Assembly: GCA_032622095.1 (NCBI GenBank)
Contig: CP136068.1
Location: 188,161,309-188,225,308 of the forward strand
Source: Siphonodentalium dalli
Taxonomy: Eukaryota; Mollusca; Scaphopoda; Gadilida; Siphonodentaliidae
Direction: 5' to 3'
Length of the DNA: 64,000 nucleotides
The notes below the pieces were generated by a model that did no database searches, was not told the DNA's origin, and saw nothing but the letters and a program-made list of their open reading frames with translations. Both the position numbers and the translations under genes were made by a program. Below are positions 10,614 to 21,391 of this stretch, in pieces; positions within the stretch are counted from its first letter, which is position 1, and each line of letters starts with the position of its first letter.

Positions 10614-10901
10614 CTGTGATCCAATGACCTTGTCGACAGATTTAAGTTGCTCTTATTCTCCTTGTCGTCAAACAGTTCTTGTAAGTTCTCCATCGTGTGG
10701 TTAAACAGCTTTTTCCTGTTACTCCACGTATTAAACTTCCGATGCAATTTGGATTTAATTTTCTTCCCAGAGGTATTTTTATCCCCTAGATTCTCCGCCC
10801 AGCGAGAGTTACTGCCATTTTTGTCTGTTATGTCCTCATCTAGCTCCGCCCATTCAGCTTCTGTACCAATTGTAATGTTTTTGTTGCCGGGATCATTATA
10901 C
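10614..10901 (-). CDS. 288-nt internal exon (exon 2 of those seen) of the minus-strand gene
   Basis: It starts after CTTATTGATTTTTAG with one base completing a codon and ends CACAG|GTAAGC in phase 2. Both phases agree with neighbouring exons 14570-14710 and 8791-9668. The 96 residues begin YNDPGNKN, pass an acidic Glu/Asp segment (AEWAELDEDITDKNG), then a basic region rich in Lys/Arg (KKIKSKLHRKF), and end with a segment around NLQELFDDKENKSN. The protein family was not recognised. Confidence 0.78.
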
Positions 10902-10974
10902 CTAAAAATCAATAAGAAGAAAAGATTAAAGTGACACGCACAATTCAAGCTTGAAATTGGTACCCGCTATTCTC

Positions 10975-11338
10975 AAAGTAATTGACCAGAAAAACGGGGT
11001 GATACCCCGGTCATGACCGCGGTGATACCGGTGATAAACGGTAACGGTATCGAGATGGTCACGGCGGTGGAGTTACGGTATTGGACGATAATGATACCGC
11101 AGTCTTTTAGCGGGCACCGCATTAATTTTTTTTGAATACCGCGGTCTTTTAGCGGGCACTGCATTAATTTTTTTGAATACCACGGTGATTTTCATGGAAC
11201 TCATTGAGGGGAGGTATTTACTCCCACATACTTGTTCGCATTAACAAGCGGTATCAGTACAGCGGTATTGGAGGATACCGCGGTATAGTACCGCGGTATT
11301 AACGGGGTGACACCACGTTATTGGTGGTCAATTACTTT
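10975..11338. mobile_element. MITE-like element with AAAGTAATTGACC ends
   Basis: The termini AAAGTAATTGACC and GGTCAATTACTTT are inverted copies. Just inside, ACGGGGTGATACC (left) and ACGGGGTGACACC (right) lie in the same direction. The interior has many ACCGCGGTAT-like words and a direct repeat of about 50 bp (TCTTTTAGCGGGCAC twice, near 11102 and 11144). It has no open frame of note. Confidence 0.68.
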
Positions 11339-12317
11339 AAGTATAGCGGTACATAGTAATTTCACATAGCGCCATTATTCCAGTCTATTATTATATGTAA
11401 GGAACAAAGACAAGAGCATCGCATGGCAAAATATGATGTGGTAATTCCAGCAAAGGGCCACAACTCTGATCAAAATTGGTGGAAACCAAATTCGAAATCG
11501 ACCTAGTAAACTAACATACCAAATTTCATTCCATTCAGCTCAGACTTACTAAAGTTATCATCCGGAAACAAAAAAAAGCGAAAGGACCAAGAACATACCG
11601 GTAATACGTCCCTTTTTTATAATGGGCATATAAAAAAGAGGTGTGCGTCTTCCGTTTCAAAGCTGCAACACAGTTAAAACATGCATGCCATGAATCTCCA
11701 CTCTGAATATATCTGCAGAGATCATATTCCATCCATTCAAAATATCGAAGGCCTGCAGGTTTCAAAATTATGTCACAATTTATGTGTAACCTATTTTTCT
11801 TTCACCTTGTTCGTGCTTAGGTAACCCATACCATAGGTTAGCAGGAGACTTACATGAACTGTTATAATCACTAATATGCAGTCCTTCACATGAGGAAAAC
11901 AAAGCAAGAGCATTTATATGCTCCCACAATTCAGAAGACGGGTGTAATATTGCACCCATAATATAATAAGTTGGGTTTTTCTCAAACAAAATGTCATTGT
12001 GGGATAGACCTATATCCAGTTATACTTTAATATGCTCACAATTGAACTATGACTATGTGACAGGAAAGGATCTAAAGAAATCTTTAAATAGATCAATATT
12101 GAATCAACGATTAAAGTCACATTAAGCATTTTGACAAGAGGGACGAATGCATTTTTAGCCCTGTAAACTGAAAATGAGTGCATACAGGTGCGAGAGCATT
12201 CGCTCCCATCTCCTGGGAAGGACTGCTACAACCGGTATTATTAACTACAGATGGGCAACTCATTGAACTACTGTAATAAATTTGAAGGTCTCATTTTGGG
12301 ACTTGATTGAGCTCAAA

Positions 12318-12717
12318 TTAACCCTTTACCCAACAAACCGGCCAAAACCGGCCAAATAAAGCTTCAACAGCCTAAAATATCTTCGGTCTGTCTCAATAGA
12401 ACCATACAAATATGGGTATCATTGGAACCGGCTCATTGACCACATTGTGATGGTTACAGTTATACCCTGTGCCAATGCATTCTCTTATATATGCGAGTCG
12501 ACCATAGGTCGCCTCGCATATATAAGAGAATGCATTGGCCTAAAAAATATCTTTTTTAAACACTTTTTACCATTTTTTCTTACATTCTTTAACAATTTTA
12601 TAATATTTAATGTGTTAAGCCAATGCATTCTCTTATATATGCGAGGCGACCTATGGTCGACTCGCATATATAAGAGAATGCATTGGCACAGGGCCCTTCT
12701 GTTGGGTAAAGGGTTAA
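12318..12717. mobile_element. piggyBac-type MITE, copy 3 (full length)
   Basis: The 400-bp element lies between TTAA sites at 12318-12321 and 12714-12717, with ends CCCTTTACCCAACA and TGTTGGGTAAAGGG. The left region carries AACCGGCC repeats. The right region carries two long hairpins separated by an AT-rich spacer. It is the best representative of the family in the window. Confidence 0.9.
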
Positions 12718-12975
12718 GGTGAGAATAAGTTATCTCGAGACCTGCATTTATAAAACTTTGGCACAACCTGTTTTTCGTTTGCGGCATTTTCATTTTAGAT
12801 ACCCTCCAGGTCAAATTTGCAGGCTGCGTCGTAACTTTTTGATGTTCTGACCTGTTCTGATTTGGGAACTTTATAACATTGAACAAATAACAGGATATTT
12901 TGTTAATACTCTATCCTCAATAATCAATTTCACAGTAAAGGTGTTCAAGCCTGCAAATAGCGTGTCTGTCATTTG

Positions 12976-13066
12976 CAGAATGAGGTCCCCAGAGGGTGAA
13001 ATTAGTGACGCTATCCCGCATAGCGGGCTAGCATCACTAAATTCACCCTCTGGGGACCTCATTCTG
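12976..13066. repeat. Foldback element, copy 2 (CAGAATGAG arms)
   Basis: The 91-bp near-perfect inverted repeat has arms CAGAATGAGGTCCCCAGAGG and its complement, with centre CGGGCTAGC. It is preceded by TGTCTGTCATTTG, a flank that reappears reverse-complemented after copy 3. Confidence 0.87.
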
Positions 13067-13271
13067 CTAAGGCCCTCAACTACTATGGGATCAGATTGAA
13101 GTTCCCCAGTTGAAGTTGGTGATGTTCACCCATTAGGCACCTCAATTACATGTATGAATTTTATCTTCTGCAAATTAGGGGATATAGAAATTCCTAGAAG
13201 GGAAATGTACATGTAACTAAAAACAATGTTAATTTGATACTATAGATACTTCCCAGAAGATGAGGCCTAAG

Positions 13272-13362
13272 CAGAATGAGGTCTCCAGAGGGTGAATTTG
13301 GTGATGCTAGCCCACTGTGCGGAATAACATCACTAAATTCACCCTCTGGGGACCTCATTCTG
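13272..13362. repeat. Foldback element, copy 3 (CAGAATGAG arms)
   Basis: The 91-bp inverted repeat belongs to the same family as 12976-13066. It is followed by CGAATGACAGACACGCTATTTGCAGGC, the reverse complement of the sequence preceding copy 2. Copies 2 and 3 are therefore the inner parts of a larger inverted arrangement. Confidence 0.87.
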
Positions 13363-13564
13363 CGAATGACAGACACGCTATTTGCAGGCTTGTGCAAGTT
13401 ATTATCAGAATAAACATTGAAATTGATTACCTGGGAGAAATTTCATGATTGTAAGTTCTTCAAATCAAAATTGGCTCAACAAAGTCACATAAATCATGCA
13501 ATCTCGAGCCGGGACCTTCTCCTACATTATTACCGGTACATGACTTCATCCATAAATTTGTTTT

Positions 13565-13945
13565 AAATTATTCAAGGGTTGCTAGGAATGTTGCTAGACC
13601 GAGGGTAGGTTCTAAACATCAGGTTACAGTCTATGTACTCCCATTTGTGGAAGTGTTTTTGAAGTGATTTTAACAATATTTACTATATAGACCTCTTGCA
13701 AAGCACTCCATCATAATTATTAGTTATCACATGGCATTCACAGCCTTTATGTGAGTAGCATTTCTAATTTTATACTCCGCCGCTAAGCTACCAATTATCT
13801 TCTTTACATTTAGTTGACACACTATTAGGGCTCTTGTAGCCTACTCCACGGTATGTATCCAGGAAATATCATCGTTTGTATGCATACCAGTGGTTTAGAA
13901 CCTACCCTCAATCTAGCGACATTCCTAGCAACTCTTGAATAATTT
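13565..13945. mobile_element. 380-bp TIR element (AAATTATTCAAG ends)
   Basis: The left end AAATTATTCAAGGGTTGCTAGGAATG...GGTAGGTTCTAAAC (about 50 bp) is mirrored at 13896-13945. Both outer flanks carry a similar block, AATCATGCAATCTCGA followed by a CCTTCTC stretch (about 13493-13543 and 13959-14005), so the element sits inside or caused a short local duplication. Confidence 0.72.
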
Positions 13946-14288
13946 CACAAAAATAAATCATGCAATCTCGAACTGGGCCCTTCTCTATTACATTATTACA
14001 TGTAAAACAGGTAAATTACACACCAAACATACATGTATCAACATAAGAATACAAAATATATAAACCCAAATATCTCCAAATTGTTTAAGATTAAAATAAA
14101 ATTCTCTACTTTATATCCTCTTCATAGCGTCACTGAGGATAGTCCGTATGTGTCTGACCAAACCATGTACATACTTATACTATTAGGCTTGACATATAGG
14201 CCCTATGGGCCGGGTGCTAATTGTAAATGAAGTTTATATATATTGATGATTTATGTATTGCACATGTCACGTAAATATAAATGATTAT

Positions 14289-14306
14289 CTCTCTCTCTCT
14301 CTCTCT
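14289..14306. repeat. (TC)n microsatellite
   Basis: Nine TC dinucleotides run without interruption. Confidence 0.9.
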
Positions 14307-14569
14307 ACATGACTGGAGCTTCATCAATAAAATTTTGCGACAATCAAAATATGATAATTCTACACCGAATTGCTGCTTTTATGATAATCAAACTGAGAAT
14401 CATGATTCGGATTCTCATCAGATTTTAAGCCCTGATACTGGTATATGAAAGAGAAGTCAATTCTCCCTGGGACTAAAATAGGTGGAAGTGGCACAATTTA
14501 TGGAGAATATTTCTCCCAAGTCGCCTTCTTGACTGGTCCCTGACATAACGCCATGGCAACGAAACTCAC

Positions 14570-14710
14570 CTTAATGAATTTTTACTCTTCCTGAAACTCG
14601 ATGAGAACAGACTAGAACCTTTTCTGCTTGAGCGTTTGGATTTATCTTTTTCTGAGGCCACACTGTGATTAATATCTTCGTTTGCAGTACTGGAGAGGTT
14701 CGGCATAGTA
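14570..14710 (-). CDS. 141-nt internal exon (first exon seen) of the minus-strand gene
   Basis: On the minus strand it runs from acceptor TTTATTTCTAG (AG at 14711-14712) to donor AAG|GTGAGT. It enters and leaves in phase 2, fitting exon 10614-10901, where the joined codon reads Arg. The 47 residues are Ser/Lys/Arg-rich (SEKDKSKRSSRKGSSLFSSS and FRKSKNSL). An internal ATG lies near the exon start, but the frame is open to the acceptor, so earlier exons probably exist; I could not identify them upstream to 19 kb. Confidence 0.7.
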
Positions 14711-14847
14711 CTAGAAATAAAAGAGAAATATAGAATACACACATGAATACTAAATTAACACCTTGAGTGGGATTGATGACTTACATGTACCGGTACCACA
14801 CAAGCTTTAGTATTCAGTAACACTATATGTGACCCGCCATATCAAAT

Positions 14848-15231
14848 CCAGTCGTAAGTCGGGATTTTTACCCTGTGCCAATGCATTCTCTTATATATGC
14901 GAGTCGACCATAGGTCGCCTCGCATATATAAGAGAATGCATTGGCCTAACAATTTTAATAATTTGTTCTTGTATTCTTTAACAATTTTATAATTTCACCC
15001 ATACAGAGCCCCAGACAAACATGAGCAGACAACACTCTTCTATATACATGTATGTGTGGGGCTCCCTGCAGGGTAATGGATGTTTTTATTTTATGTCCTA
15101 AAAATTGTAAGAAACATTTATTTAAAAAAAATGATAAAAAATTGTTAGGCCAATGCATTCTCTTATATATGCGAGGCGACCTATGGTCGACTTTCATATA
15201 TAAGAGATTGCATTGGCACAGGGTAAAAAAA
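14848..15231. mobile_element. Hairpin-bearing MITE, fuller copy
   Basis: The ends TACCCTGTGCCAATGCATTC and GCATTGGCACAGGGTA are inverted and each carries TA at the outer side, as a 2-bp TA target duplication would give. Two hairpins with GCCAATGCATTCTCTTATAT arms (14875-14945, 15149-15217) flank an AT-rich region and a GGGGCTCCCTGCAGGG block. The right hairpin has decayed (CTTTCATATATAAGAGATTG). It is related to 3470-3724, and its hairpin module also occurs in the TTAA MITEs. Confidence 0.72.
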
Positions 15232-15375
15232 TCATCAATCTCATGAGAGTATTTTGTAGGTAGATCACATTGCCTTTCAAAATGTATGTGTAACATTTAT
15301 ACCCACAATGTGACTTTAAACCTGGTGGTGATTTACATACACATTGTGTATATAACACATACATGTATGTATCGA

Positions 15376-15486
15376 TTCATGTATCGCGATGAGGCAAGTT
15401 TTCGTGGCCATATAGCGACAGGGGGACCTTGGTCGCTGAGTCGCTATATGGCCACGAAAACTAGCCGAGTCGCGATACATGAATCG
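15376..15486. repeat. 111-bp foldback flanked by direct repeats
   Basis: The arms GATTCATGTATCGCGA...TTCGTGGCCATATAGCGAC and their reverse complement surround a centre near GGGGGACCTTGG. The same sequence ACACATTGTGTATATAACAC flanks it at about 15339 and 15492, consistent with a target duplication or a duplicated host repeat. Confidence 0.8.
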
Positions 15487-16187
15487 TTAAAAACACATTG
15501 TGTATATAACACATTTATCTACCATCGGTGTGACAGAAACCACTGCACAAATTTTAGGAGTTTCTTAAATGCCAAAACTGTTGAATTTGTGTCCGACGAT
15601 TAGCTTTCTTGAGTAAATTCTCCCAACCTGCAAGGTATCTGGTGTCACGCGATTAGCTCGTATTCAATGGACAAAATCTCTTACACTTATAATACATACT
15701 GAACACATACATATTAGTTACTTTGAGATATGTTATACCATAAGACCCCATGATGGTAGCCTGGTAGGCAATCAAATAATGTTAAAACCTTGGAACTATT
15801 TGTTTTATAGTACGCAAGAATATACGTTGGAATGTCGTTTTGATTTTTCACGCAATTGACGTGACGTCAGTTCATTCATGTTTTTGAACCAGTCAACGAC
15901 GTCACGAGCGCCTTGTATCGCAACTGCAATAACGATACGGATGCTTTTATCGCCAATTGTATCAGGCAATTTCGTAGCAAATTGTAGATAATATAGTAGA
16001 TCACATGATCCTGGTATACAATGTTTTATTCGCATAGTATCTTTTCCTCGATGCACACAGATCGTGCAAACACAGCGAAAATAACAATAAAAACTTTCCC
16101 CTACAAGCATCATAGCAATTTAGCAGGACCCAACATCATAGAAAATTAGCAGGACCACTTTTTGGTATTCATAAAAACTAAAACTAC
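15487..16187. other. No gene recognised
   Basis: This is AT-rich sequence with short open frames only; 15805-16113 on the minus strand is open for 102 codons but has no splice or start context that I can support. Confidence 0.6.
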
Positions 16188-16521
16188 GGCCAAAACAAAA
16201 AACTTCTTTGTTTCCGATAACATTGGTAAAATTTTCCAGACAGGATTTTTTTTTTTTACATTTAAAAAAAAAAAAACCTTGGATATAAACATGTTGTCCC
16301 TTGTTCATTCACTCTGCAGTAAGATATCTACCAACGATGAGCTTAATAACCCACTTATTTTTGCTTTTGGGATTGGGAATACGATAAATATTCACATTGA
16401 CACTCTAACAGGTAACAATATAGACTAGCTTTGTGGAGAAAATTGAAAACAAAAATTAAGGCAGGCAAGAAAATCTCAGCCAGACAGGGTATCGGAAACA
16501 AAGAGGTTTTTTTTTTTGGCC
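16188..16521. mobile_element. Short relative of the GGCCAAAA TIR element
   Basis: The left end GGCCAAAACAAAAAAC...TGTTTCCGATAACATTGG and right end CGGAAACAAAGAGG, T run, GGCC match the termini of 5326-7266. Subterminal AAAATTTTCCAGA (left) and GCAAGAAAATCTCAGCCAG (right) also match. The 3-bp flanks (TAC and TAA) do not agree, so no clear target duplication remains. Confidence 0.75.
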
Positions 16522-17880
16522 TAATACATATGTGGATGAGCTGGGAAATATTTTTGAAGGGGAAATTTGGGTATTATATAAAGGGGAACAGGACCCAAAA
16601 AGGGACCTGCTGCCCCCATAGCGGAAACCCTGGCTCAGTGCAATGATGTCAATTCTGGAACTTTATTATTATGTTAATTAGAATATAATTATAATATTAG
16701 ATTTATCTGTTGGATAAACATGGGTGATTGAACAATTTTGTCAAAAATGGAACTATAATTTTTCTTGAATGTGTCTTAACTTCCTCTTTGATTATGATAA
16801 GGATATCAATATTAAATTTTTTTAACCCCAGCCGTTTCAAGATAGTTTTTCCTTGCTAAAATGTGATTATGCGATAAAATGGATCTCTAAATTTGTAGAA
16901 ATTCAATACAAAAATTATTAACATCGTCCACTACATTCGATACGAGCTTCGCTAAAGCTTGAATCAAATTTAGTGCATTCGGTTAATAAATTTTGTATAG
17001 AATTGTGACTCGTTAGAGAGCCTCTATTTAGGTAATATGGAAGATCAACAGTTTAAAATAGATCTTTCTTCCAGAAAATCATTCGGAATATAGTACAAGA
17101 TTTCATGTAAATATTCATACTATAGATTAAGGTAGACAAAGTCTTCTCAGCGCAGTGTTCAAATCCAAACATATGCATGAGACATTGTGGATGATATGGT
17201 AGCTAATTTCATACTTAATATATTAAAGTGGTAAAATGCATCAAGTCCCTTTAATGGCTGGCGGATTAGCCATGCATGTTTACACAACGATATTTTTAAA
17301 TAGAGGATGTGCTGATTGTAAACTTTAAGGGCTTTAATCAGCTGATAAGTACTGATAGATATATCATAAGGTGTGACAAATGTCTGAATCAAGCATTTAG
17401 AAGCACCGATCCTGGGAACTTTTGGCATCTACTTGTCCCGGAGAGTACCGAATGAAAATATATGGTGAGATAATATGGCTGGAGGGGGTCAGGTTACTAC
17501 GTTTTAAGTTTTTTGCAGCTTTTGACAAGGAATCAGGCCATTCAACAAGAGACATTGAGTGCACGGAAATAAATAGATACAAGTCACAAAAACAATGAGA
17601 CGAAAGTAATAGCTAGAAAGTAATGTTCATGCACTAAGCAGTTAACATGTATATATCAACTTTGAGACAAAAATAATTCATCAAAATGTACTTTTACTTC
17701 CATGAAATAGAAATGTTCACTGAAAAGTTGAAAATGTAGTAACCTGACCCTTTCTGCTGATAATATGGCTACGATTAATTGTGGTCGATATTTCCTCGTT
17801 GGCCCTATGGAACCACATAGAGCAATAGTGGGGTCTACAACCTCGCGCAGGATCAAATAATAAAAACGAACTATACAACC
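16522..17880. other. No gene; weak hairpins
   Basis: The stretch contains an imperfect hairpin at 16887-17021 (ATTCAATACAAAAATTATTAAC pairing with GTTAATAAATTTTGTATAGAAT). A short inverted pair, GGTCAGGTTACTAC (17487) and GTAGTAACCTGACC (17739), suggests a small degraded TIR element. I see no supported coding sequence. Confidence 0.55.
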
Positions 17881-18057
17881 TACAGTAATGCTCTAAGTAA
17901 TCGACCCCTTAACCACAGCAGAATTATGGGTAACTTTTCAGGATTTAGTCGGAAATATGGCTTGTTGCCATTCATTGGAAAGCTCTCGGCTAAATCCTGA
18001 AAAGTTACCCATAATTCTTCTGTGGTTAAGGGGTCGATTACTTAGAGCATTACTGTA
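17881..18057. repeat. 177-bp near-perfect foldback
   Basis: The left arm TACAGTAATGCTCTAAGTAA...TTCAGGATTTAG (about 67 bp) pairs with CTAAATCCTGAA...TTACTTAGAGCATTACTGTA at the right with only about one mismatch. The loop of about 43 bp carries AATATGGCTTGTTGCC. Arms this similar point to a young element. Confidence 0.87.
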
Positions 18058-18077
18058 TTTCAGCGTTTGGTCTATGA

Positions 18078-19027
18078 CAGGTCTGGAAAATGTCAGAATA
18101 CAGCTATAATAGCTGTATTGAGCTAACCTTGCTGAATTCAGCTATATCTTCTACTCTCGAACCGGCTATTTTTCGATAATAAACTAGAAGCGTGCATCAA
18201 ATTTAGGTCACCCTATTATCCAGTCAATTCAACCAAATCAAAAATGTCACTTGTTTTGTGACAAAGTGCTGCAATATATCGACACAGCGATTTTGATTTT
18301 GTGTGAAAATTTACTACAACAGGAGGTGAACGTAAATATCCTGGGGATTATTTTCTGTGAAACGTGAAGTAAATAACTTGTAAAACAAAGATATACCCCT
18401 TCAAAGACATTCCTCTATTTCTTCACGCTGCTAAAATGGAAAGGAGCATTATGGTGTACATAATGATAACCTCAAGCATTTGAAGTCGCACACCACTAAC
18501 AGGTTGTAAGCGATACTGATAACTATTTGTAACGGTATTATACATATAGTGTACGGTAAGCTAAAGTGGTGAGTTGTGCTCGCTCGGTTAATCTCGGGCT
18601 AGAGATGTCCCCCATCTTCAACTATTTAATAATTTTAGAACACCAATCAAATTGCAATCGAGCAGCACTGGGTTACTATTTCCAGAACTGATAAAGACAT
18701 TGCATCTTTGGCATTGAATATTATATTGAATATAGTTTTCAAGATATTCCACAATGCATGAGAGAGTTATTAAACTGTTATGACGGACATCGATCGCCGC
18801 AGTGAGTTTTCATACATAATCGGCATTGCTGTGTCGACAAATCTCAACATTTTGTCACAAAATGAGTGACGGTTTTGATCTGTTTGAAAGTGAATGGAGA
18901 ATGGCGTAACCTAGTTTTGAAGTGCTAATTAGCGTTTCTAGTTAATTATAAAAAAACAGCTGGTTTGAGAGTAGAATACATAGCTGAATTCAGCTACGTT
19001 AGCTGAATACAGCTATTGACACTGTAG
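18078..19027. mobile_element. CAGGTCTGG-end element, copy 1
   Basis: It starts CAGGTCTGGAAAATGTCAGA, with subterminal AATACAGCTATAATAGCTG repeats and TCTACTCTCGAA. The right end carries the inverted counterpart (GAGAGTAGAATACATAGCTGAATTCAGC...AGCTGAATACAGCT) but lacks the last bases. Inner sequences near 18240-18340 and 18790-18890 are also mutually inverted, so the inverted ends are long. Other copies are 22251-22535 (one end only) and 26090-29385 (reversed, with insertions). Confidence 0.78.
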
Positions 19028-19490
19028 TAATTTGTACTTGTAGCTTAATCCTAAAATGACTTGATACTATTAAATGTTATTAAGTCCTAAAAATGGGACG
19101 ATTCTCGATGAATAACTAAAACCATGCCGGGGAGACGCTAAATGTACTCGATACACTGTTCGGAGCTGCTCTTCGAAAAAAAGAAACCACAGGTACTGTA
19201 GGTTGTTCACTGTGGAATCACTATATTAACTGATTGCCACCAATCATAAGATTTTTGCAAGTGCCGAGTGATGATACTTCGTACACATGATCCTGTAACT
19301 AACTAATGGGTAATGATAATAATTACATATTTCACATTTTATGACATTTTATTTACCTTGTTTTGTATTGTCCTGAAAACTAACTTTCCGGGGTCCTTCA
19401 CAATCACAACAGATGCTTAGACATGTCATCAACCAATAAAACTAACATTCTTCTTTATATTTATATATTACTATTATATATATATATTAT
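19028..19490. other. No feature recognised
   Basis: AT-rich sequence ending in a TA-rich run (19455-19490). I see no gene, hairpin or known repeat in it. Confidence 0.6.
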
Positions 19491-20092
19491 ACTAGAAGGT
19501 GACCCGACTTCGTCCAGGCTTTGACCTTGAATTGTCCATTTTGAAGGTCAAGTGGGGTGACGATTTGACCAGTCCAAAAACACTGCCCGGACAAAAGTAC
19601 CCGACAAACGTGCCCGTCGAAATCCATCCGGTTTTACCCGATTTGACCTTGAATTGATCATTTTGAAGGTCAATGTCTGGTCGGGGTCACGATTGGACCC
19701 GTCCAAAACAATCAGTGGACAAAATTAACCCCACGTATCAAATTTCGTCGAAATCCCATCAAATTTGGCGATTTGACCTTGAAGTTACCCGATTTCAAGG
19801 TCAAGGTCACGTCGCACGGGCAAATGAATATGCTTATGAGACTCGCCATAAGAAAGTACCCCCACATACCAAGTTTCATCGAAATCCCGTGATATTCGGG
19901 CGTTTGACCTTGAAATGACCCAATTTCAAGGTCAAGGTAATGTCGCACGGACAAATTAATATGCCTATGTTCGTCCCCGGCCGAAAATACCGCCACATAC
20001 CTAGTTTCATCGAAATCGGGTGGGCCGTTTTCGAGTTCATCGCGAACACACAGACACACAGATCTTCCAAAATATATAATAGACTAGCCGAT
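19491..20092. repeat. ACTAG-module repeat 1
   Basis: It begins ACTAGAAGGTGACCCGACTT, contains several GACCTTGAATTGTCCATTTT and AAGGTCAAGGTCA blocks with the phrase AAGTTTCATCGAAATC, and ends CGAACACACAGACACACAGA then TCTTCCAAAATATATAATAG. The next module starts immediately after it. It is a dispersed repeat family; the class is not identified. Confidence 0.78.
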
Positions 20093-20604
20093 GAGCCCGA
20101 CGTTGTCCGGGCTATTCAAAAACCAAATTTCAAGTCGATAGCTCCACCAGTTTCCGAGATCCGGTCTGTGCATGCGCGAAGCTGGCGTCGCACGGGCTCG
20201 GCGACCCGATAAAATTCGTATCCGGGGCAAGACACATTCACATACCAAATTTCAAGTCGATAGCTCCACCCGTTGCCGAGATCTCGTCTGCGCATGCGCG
20301 AAGCTGGCGTCGCGCGGGCTCGGCGACCCGATAAAATTCGCATCCGGGGCAAGATACATTCACATACCAAATATCAAGTCGATAGCTCCACCCGTTTCCG
20401 AGATCTCGTCTGCGCATGCGCGAAGCGGGCGCCGCACGGGCTCGCCAATACGACAACGTTCACCGCCTGGTCAAACTACACACACGTACCAAGTTTCGTC
20501 CCGATCGGTCGAGAATCGTAGATTTGTATAAATGACAGACAGACAAACAAACAAACAAACAAACAAACATACATACAGACAGAGGTCTTCAAAATATATA
20601 TGAG
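20093..20604. repeat. ACTAG-module repeat 2 with 122-bp tandem core
   Basis: It begins ACTAGCCGATGAGCCCGACG, then about 2.7 tandem units of 122 bp (CATGCGCGAAG at 20171, 20293 and 20415) carrying CAAATTTCAAGTCGATAGCT. It ends with a (CAAA)n run and a CAGACAGAGGTCTTCAAAA tail. Confidence 0.82.
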
Positions 20605-21391
20605 ACTAGAAGGTGACCCGACTTCGTCCGGGCTTTGACCTTGAATTGACTATTTTGAAGGTCAAGGTCAGGTGGGGTCAAACACCAACACCCCAAAAAT
20701 GGTGGAAATCGGCCCAGCGGATACCGGGAAATCGGCCCAGCGGATACCGAGATACCCTATGCATCAAATTTCGTCCGTAAAAATCCGCCAGTTTAACCCG
20801 ATTTGATTTCCACTCAAGTATATAAACGCGCCTCATATACACACGCTCATTAATTATCAAGTTTCAACGTAAAGATAAATTACCATCGGTGCCCGAGATA
20901 TCGCAAAGATGTCTGAAACAGTCAAATGCATCGGCCGGTTAACGTGATCTAACGTTATGACCTCTAACGACGTCATAGAAGTTACGCATTGTTTTTATCC
21001 TGATGGAAGATAGTACCGCTTCTTCTTGATAATTGAGGCAGATAACTAAAACGGATACATACGCATTATATATCGTTGGAAAGAGGAAACACGAAAGATT
21101 CTCACAGTGTCATTATTATGACTGGCATTTTATTATTCGCGCTGTTTCTAATCGATTTGTAAGCACCGAACTCAAATGAAAGTCCCGTAACACAGCGTAA
21201 AAACAGATTTGACCTCGGCACGTGAAAAGTTGACCTCGGATCTGAAAATCAATTGGCCCATGTTCGTTCCCGGGTCGAATTACGTGTCCGTACCAAGTTT
21301 GGTCGAAATCGGTCCAGCCGTGTTCGAGTCCATCGCGAACACACACACACACATACACACAAACACACAGATCTTCCAAAATATATAATAG
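20605..21391. repeat. ACTAG-module repeat 3
   Basis: It has the same ACTAGAAGGTGACCCGACTT head as module 1 and the same CGAACACACA...ATCTTCCAAAATATATAATAG tail. The middle part (about 20700-21240) is unlike the other modules and could be a different internal region or an insertion. Confidence 0.72.

Larger units (their letters stand above)
10902..14569 (-). other. Intron between exons 14570-14710 and 10614-10901
   Basis: The 3.67-kb intron has donor GTGAGT (minus strand, 14564-14569) and acceptor TTTTTAG. It contains a GC-rich MITE (10975-11338), a TTAA MITE (12318-12717), two foldback copies (12976-13066, 13272-13362), a TIR element (13565-13945) and a CT microsatellite. I see nothing recognisable in 11339-12317. 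Confidence 0.72.

Noticed and set aside
10043-13397. Repeated short frames containing RSPEGEFSD
   Set aside because: They come from the CAGAATGAG foldback hairpins, which read similarly on both strands.
15805-16113. 102-codon minus-strand frame
   Set aside because: No supported start or splice sites, no family resemblance, and AT-rich composition typical of the surrounding non-coding DNA.
17397-17582. Possible further 5' exon of the minus-strand gene (segment PGQVDAKSSQD)
   Set aside because: The residues look plausible, but no donor in the required phase and no convincing acceptor could be found, so it was not added to the gene model.
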